Origin: Colletotrichum lupini
Taxonomy: Eukaryota; Ascomycota; Sordariomycetes; Glomerellales; Glomerellaceae
Length of the DNA stretch: 64,000 bases
Direction of reading: 5' to 3'
Assembly: GCF_023278565.1 (NCBI RefSeq)
Contig: NC_064672.1
Coordinates: forward strand, 7,502,001 to 7,566,000
Position 1 is the stretch's first letter. Every line of letters begins with the position of its first letter. Under the pieces are notes generated by a model that searched no databases, was not told the DNA's origin, and saw nothing but the letters and a program-made list of their open reading frames with translations. Below are positions 59,721-64,000 of the stretch, piece by piece. A program made the translations under genes and the position numbers.

Positions 59721-62700
59721 TCACTGCAGAACAGCGCCGCTCACTCTCCGGCCAACAGTCTTGATGGTCGAGTACTGTCCGTTGGCGCCCATGACATCAA
59801 AACGACTCACGCTCATGGCGTCTTCGGTGTACCCTGAGAAGTAGTAGCCCACAATGACTACAAGGTAGCTGAGCAGCAGAATGCTGCCCTTGAAGTAGTT
59901 ACTCTTTCCTTCACCGTACATGTAGCTAAGCAAGAACACGCAAATGATGACAGTGACCATGTCCCACTGGGGGAACAGGAGCGAGAAGGTGTGCGCAGTG
60001 AGGTCTTCGAAACGATCCGAGGTGACGTAAATCGCAGAGAATAGGACAAGTGCCGGAACCTGAAGCAAACAGACTTGAAGCGCATAGGCAGAACCAATCT
60101 CCATAGAGAGCGCAATGTTGCCGTTCATAGCGAACGAAATGGCGTTCTGTAAATCGTTAGTCAAGACCATAGCGTAGGTGTGCAGACCAAACTTACCAAA
60201 AACTCGGTCGTGTTGGGGACCAGCGCGAAAAGAGTAATACCCAAGAACTTCTCATCAATGGCGAAGCCTTCAAGAACGACGTCTACAGTGTCTACTAGAA
60301 TCTCGGCAATAATGGCATAAAGTACGGTAGCACCCATGAGGATGAAGGCACTCTTGCCTCGGCTCCAGTTGGGAGCGTCGTGTCCACCGTGGGGCACTTG
60401 GGCAGTGCTTGCTGCTGCGAGATCTTCATTGTCGGCAACGGTAGCGGTACGGAGGGCCGGGGGACGCGAGGTGGCCGCAGTCGAACCCGGGGGAAGCGCC
60501 GAGGTCCTGCGAGGCATCCGCTCCCGTGCAGCAATCGTGGCCGCAGTGGCCGCCATCTCTGCCACCTCTCGGACCAATGCGTTGTTCTCCGCCTCTGAGA
60601 ATCCAGGGATGTGAACAGTAGAGCGGACCGTATCGCTGCCGCTGGACTTCGGAGGCACGACGTGCGGGATACTGACGCTGCCATTGCCAGCACTCAAGCC
60701 CAATCCGGTGACGGACCCCTGGCGAGAGCTGTCATCTTTCTTGTTTGCAAGGCCAACCTGCTTGAGCGACTGGCCGAGGATGCGTTTGTAGAGGTGAGAG
60801 TCACGGACGTCGACTGAGGTACCGGTGGTTTCAGCAAATGAGTGAGGACCCGACTGTCTAGCGTGGGCATGAGCGTGAGCGTGGGCGTGTGCCTCTTCGT
60901 GCTTCTTCTCGTCAATCTCGGAGTTCCAAATGACTGCAGCATGGGTTCGCAGTGTGAACCACAGTCCCACAATGTAGGAGAGGAACAATAACGTGGCGCA
61001 AAAGTAACAGAACGGACGGACAGCCTCGATATAAAAGCGATCGTTGAGCGCCGGAGTCTGAGAGAAGAAGCATCGCTTGCAGTCGCGTCCGTCGCCGACA
61101 GGAGACAGACCTCCCCCAATGCCACCGTGGTTCACACAGTCCAAACAGTTGAGCTCGTGAGTACCGTAGATTTGGTAGAAGAGCGTGGGTCCAAAGGCGC
61201 CGAGGACGGCGAAAAGCAACATTGTCGAAGTGACACCGGCGGACCTGGCATTGAAACGCTGCGTCTTGCGCTTGATGGCACCAAAACACATGGAAAGACC
61301 CGGTAGGAAAAGAATACCCGCAAAGATACTTCCCACGATACTGCCTTCCACGAGCTGGCCTTTGCCTTGGCTCAGGGCAACGCAGTAGAGGAACACCTCG
61401 ACAATCGTGGAGAAGAAAGCGTTGATGGCAGCACCAACACCCATCGAAGACTGTGCCGAGATGGAGGCGACAGCCTGGCCGATGAAGTAGGCGAGCGGCA
61501 CGATGGAGAATAAGCCGGCAATGAAGAGGAAGGCGGGTGACGTGATGAAGAGCTTCAGATCGAGGACTTGGTCGAGAACGAGATAGTCAAGGATGACGAA
61601 GAAGACAACACCCATGAGGTTGATCAAGAATACGTTTGTGCCGTCGATGGTGTATTTCCAGTACTTGATACCGACAGCGCGATACGTGCACAGCAAGATT
61701 GACGAGTGCGGCGTATCAGCTGTCCGGGCGAGAACGATGTCGGACTCGAACGAGAGTGCCAAGGGGTGGCGGCGCAGTTGGTCAAAGAGCAGCATAGTGA
61801 CCTTGCCCATGGGAATCGAGAAGACGAGGAACCAGCAGATCAAGGATACCAGGATCAGCGAGGGTGAGAGCAAGAGGTAGAAGAACAAGAAGAAGACCAC
61901 GCGGCCAATGTTCCACTGGCCTCTTCCGAACAAACGGCGCTTGGTCTGGGGTGGTGTCTGGCTTCGCTCTCCGCGTCGAGAACGGCCCAGGAGGCTGTCG
62001 GTCTCGCTAGGCTCAGAGTCGATGCTCCTGCGCGAGCGTCCAACGATAGATCGGCTGCGTTCAGATCCCTCGGGACCAAAGAAGAGGCGGCCATATTCCA
62101 GGTCACCACTCTGCCACTGCTCATACTCGGAAATGCTTCGTCCTTCGCCTTGGTCCTCATCCAGGTAGGCGTCATCCTGCTCCAGGCGCACATATTTGCC
62201 GAATGGGTAGAAGAGGTAGCCAGCCAAGCCCCAAAGAACTCTGCCGTATTCCCTGCCGCTAGGGGTTGCGGCGAACAAGAAACAGACCAAAGCGCCGAGA
62301 GCTGAGAAAGCTGCCATCCACCAGCCGAACAACAAAGTCCAGAGAAGGTTGAAGAAGACAAGCCAAGTGTGGACTCTTCCGCCAGGTGATGAATGAATAT
62401 CACCCTCGGCATTCTTCTGCACCGAACGATCTTTCTTGTACAACGCAGGCTTCCACAACCTGATACCGAACGGATGGGTCTGGTTGATGGCCTGCTGACG
62501 ATCCTTGAGCGTAAAGCTCTCGGCGTCGCTCACGTCGCCATCTGACTCTGCATCAATGTCATCTTGGTCGGGGTGTATCGAGGGAACGCGCTCGGTTTCC
62601 TCGGGAGCATCCTCGTCAGCTCTGGGTGTCCGCGGACCATCCTCGACTTCATCGTTATCGTCATCGTCCTCGATTCCAGTATCGCTGCGTGAAGATTGGA

Positions 62701-63359
62701 CGCGCGATAGCGTGGTTGCCAGTTGAGGCCGGCGGCGGGTGCCAAAAGCGGTGCTGCCCTGACGGCTTTGATGACGGCCAGCGGCATCTGCCTCGACCTC
62801 ATCGATGTCGTCGTCGACAGAAAAGACTTCGCCGCGGTGTGGTGCTGATGGGTTGGTTGACAGGCGACGGGGCATGGGAGGCTTTCGCGGCTTCGCAGCT
62901 TTGGGGCGTTCGGGACCCATCATGGGCGATCTAGCACTAGCAGTTGTTGTCGAGCGTGAATGCGATCGATCGTGGGCGGACGGGTCGGCCAGGTATTGAG
63001 AGCCGGAGCCTTGGGTATGTATAGAACCTGCAAGCGCACGGGGGTATGATATCAGCCAGGGGGTTTTCACGTTGGGCAACTGGGTAACTCGGACGACCAA
63101 GACTCGTTTGGTTTCTGGGCATGCAACAACACAGCAGCGGGTCGTACGTACCGTAGCCACCACCTTCTGGGCGCCTCCGCACCGTGTCGGTGGACTGGAA
63201 GGACTGGAAACTTTCGGAGAGACCTTCGTCGCGGGAGGCGACATAAGAGTCGAACCTTGAGGGCTGATGACGAGTATCAGTGGGCGATGCGGTGGTCGAG
63301 CTATCGTGGGACTGATGAGATGGATGGGACGGTGTGCCCGGCCCTGTTGAGGGATCCAT
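59721..63359 (-). CDS. Vacuolar cation/H+ exchanger, CaCA superfamily (Vnx1-like)
   Basis: Minus-strand exons are 63,152-63,359, 60,197-63,027 and 59,721-60,146, totalling 3,465 nt (1,154 aa). The ATG at 63,359 (CCACCATGG) was chosen. Frame-open sequence further upstream in exon 2 is intron or UTR. About 250 disordered Ser/Pro/acidic residues precede the Vnx1-type block HPFGIRLWKPALYKK and a first group of membrane helices. Two Na+/Ca2+ exchanger repeats follow. The first is recognisable by SSMGVGAAINAFFSTIVEVFLY and the second by ALVPNTTEFLNAISFAMNGN. Between them are a CxxC pair loop (NCLDC..DCKRC, about residue 700), a His-Ala repeat (EEAHAHAHAHAHAR, about residue 785) and a disordered linker. 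Yeast Vnx1 exchanges Na+/K+ for H+ at the vacuole. The large size matches that group rather than Vcx1. Confidence 0.9.
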
Positions 63360-64000
63360 GGTGGGCGACAACGAATAGGGCGACGAAAGAGCGCGCAGCT
63401 GTTTGGGGACGATGGAGCAAGATGGGTGGAGGAGATTGGCAAGGTGCCGGAGATGTGGGTTATCAGTGCAGGCGTAGGCGCAGGCGCGGGACGAGACGGC
63501 AACCCGGGGGTGGGAGAAGAGAGCGTCGGGTGGGTTGCCTCGGTTGGAGCTTGGAATTCTCTCGATGTTTTGCTGTCTTTGAACGGCGAGCTGGTGATTA
63601 AGCGATATGAGGAGAGGAAACCGGGAAGGGGAAGAAAAAAGATGTATTGTTGTGAGTGTCTGTGCCAGGCAAGGTGCGGTTGGGTTTAGGTAGGTCCAGG
63701 TCCAGGTTCAGGTTCAGGTTCGGGCTCAGTGAGAGAAATGTGAGGATTACTCGGAGAGCCCGACTATGGGTCGAGGAGTCGGTGACGGTGTCGGTGTCGA
63801 GGCCCGCCTTCCAGGCTGGATATCTGACGGGTCTCAGTCTGGTAGCCGAAGGTTTATTGCTTATAAACAATGGAGAGGAAGGAAGTCGGAGAAAAGGTCG
63901 AACAAGCGAACCAGGGAAATGTGGTGAAGTAGACCGCAGCCCGTAGGTAGGTGAGGTAGGTGACCGTGGTGGTGTGGTGTAAACAAGCTAAGTATCCCGT
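63360..64000 (-). promoter_or_regulatory. Promoter and leader of the Vnx1-like gene
   Basis: This is the upstream region of the minus-strand exchanger gene up to the window edge. Overlapping short frames have no support. It contains a hexamer tandem repeat at 63,692-63,721. Confidence 0.4.
63692..63721 (+). repeat. Five-copy hexamer tandem repeat (AGGTYC)
   Basis: AGGTCC is repeated twice, then AGGTTC three times, directly adjoining. It resembles neither TTAGGG telomere repeat nor any known site. It sits about 335 bases upstream of the exchanger start codon. Confidence 0.75.

Noticed and set aside
63028..63502. N-terminal extension of the exchanger frame upstream of 63,027
   Set aside because: It reads through the first intron and into the UTR. 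The spliced model from ATG 63,359 gives a continuous Ser/Pro-rich N-terminus with GT-AG ends and correct phase.
63692..63721. Telomere-like repeat
   Set aside because: The hexamer is AGGTYC, not TTAGGG. There are only five units, next to a gene promoter.
1..64000. CRISPR arrays, bacterial operons or a secondary-metabolite backbone gene
   Set aside because: No spaced direct repeats of that type, no polyketide or peptide synthetase domains, and spliceosomal introns throughout the genes.

Overview
This window looks like a chromosome segment from a filamentous ascomycete (Pezizomycotina, probably Sordariomycetes). The genes carry short GT-AG introns. They include a fungal Zn2Cys6 regulator, a plant-cell-wall-degrading pectin lyase and a Vnx1-type cation/H+ exchanger. 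The transposon blocks show strong repeat-induced point mutation (RIP): CpA/TpG is almost absent, TpA is in excess, and Gln/Trp codons have become stops. Colletotrichum/Verticillium-like plant-associated fungi fit, but the species cannot be read from the sequence. The genome has two compartments. Three AT-rich RIP-degraded blocks (about 1-15,800, 18,440-25,800 and 27,540-34,620) alternate with GC-balanced gene-bearing DNA. Block 1 is a nest: a minus-strand Ty3/gypsy element (A; LTRs at the window start and at 15,745-15,855) whose reverse transcriptase is split by a second minus-strand Ty3/gypsy chromovirus (B; 4,322-12,928; 190-bp LTRs; TSD ATAAG). B holds a roughly 500-bp island that escaped RIP inside gag, and an unexplained degraded plus-strand coding region between its chromodomain and 3' LTR. 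Block 2 is a plus-strand Ty1/copia element (C; 18,382-25,803; 205-bp LTRs) sitting inside intron 3 of an otherwise intact MFS transporter gene. Block 3 is a minus-strand Ty3/gypsy element (D; 27,913-34,233; 223-bp LTRs) downstream of that gene. From about 34.6 kb the window is gene-bearing. In order it has a secreted pectin lyase (+) with a palindromic CreA-type site upstream, a small membrane/coiled-coil protein (+), a kinase-fold protein with degenerate catalytic residues (-), and a divergent GABA-shunt pair: succinate-semialdehyde dehydrogenase (-) and 4-aminobutyrate aminotransferase (+) on a 0.7-kb shared promoter. These are followed by a HAD hydrolase (+), a DAO-family FAD amine/amino-acid oxidase resembling gamma-glutamylputrescine oxidases (+), a Zn2Cys6 transcription factor (+), a tRNA-like relic, a sulfite oxidase without heme domain (-) and a Vnx1-like vacuolar cation/H+ antiporter (-). 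The run from SSDH to the Zn2Cys6 factor (43.5-55.7 kb) can be read as a small nitrogen-catabolic cluster. The FAD oxidase could release amine or aldehyde precursors. GABA-T converts GABA to succinic semialdehyde, and SSDH oxidises that to succinate for the TCA cycle. The adjacent regulator is a candidate local controller. The GABA pair is firm; cluster membership of the HAD, oxidase and regulator is inference.
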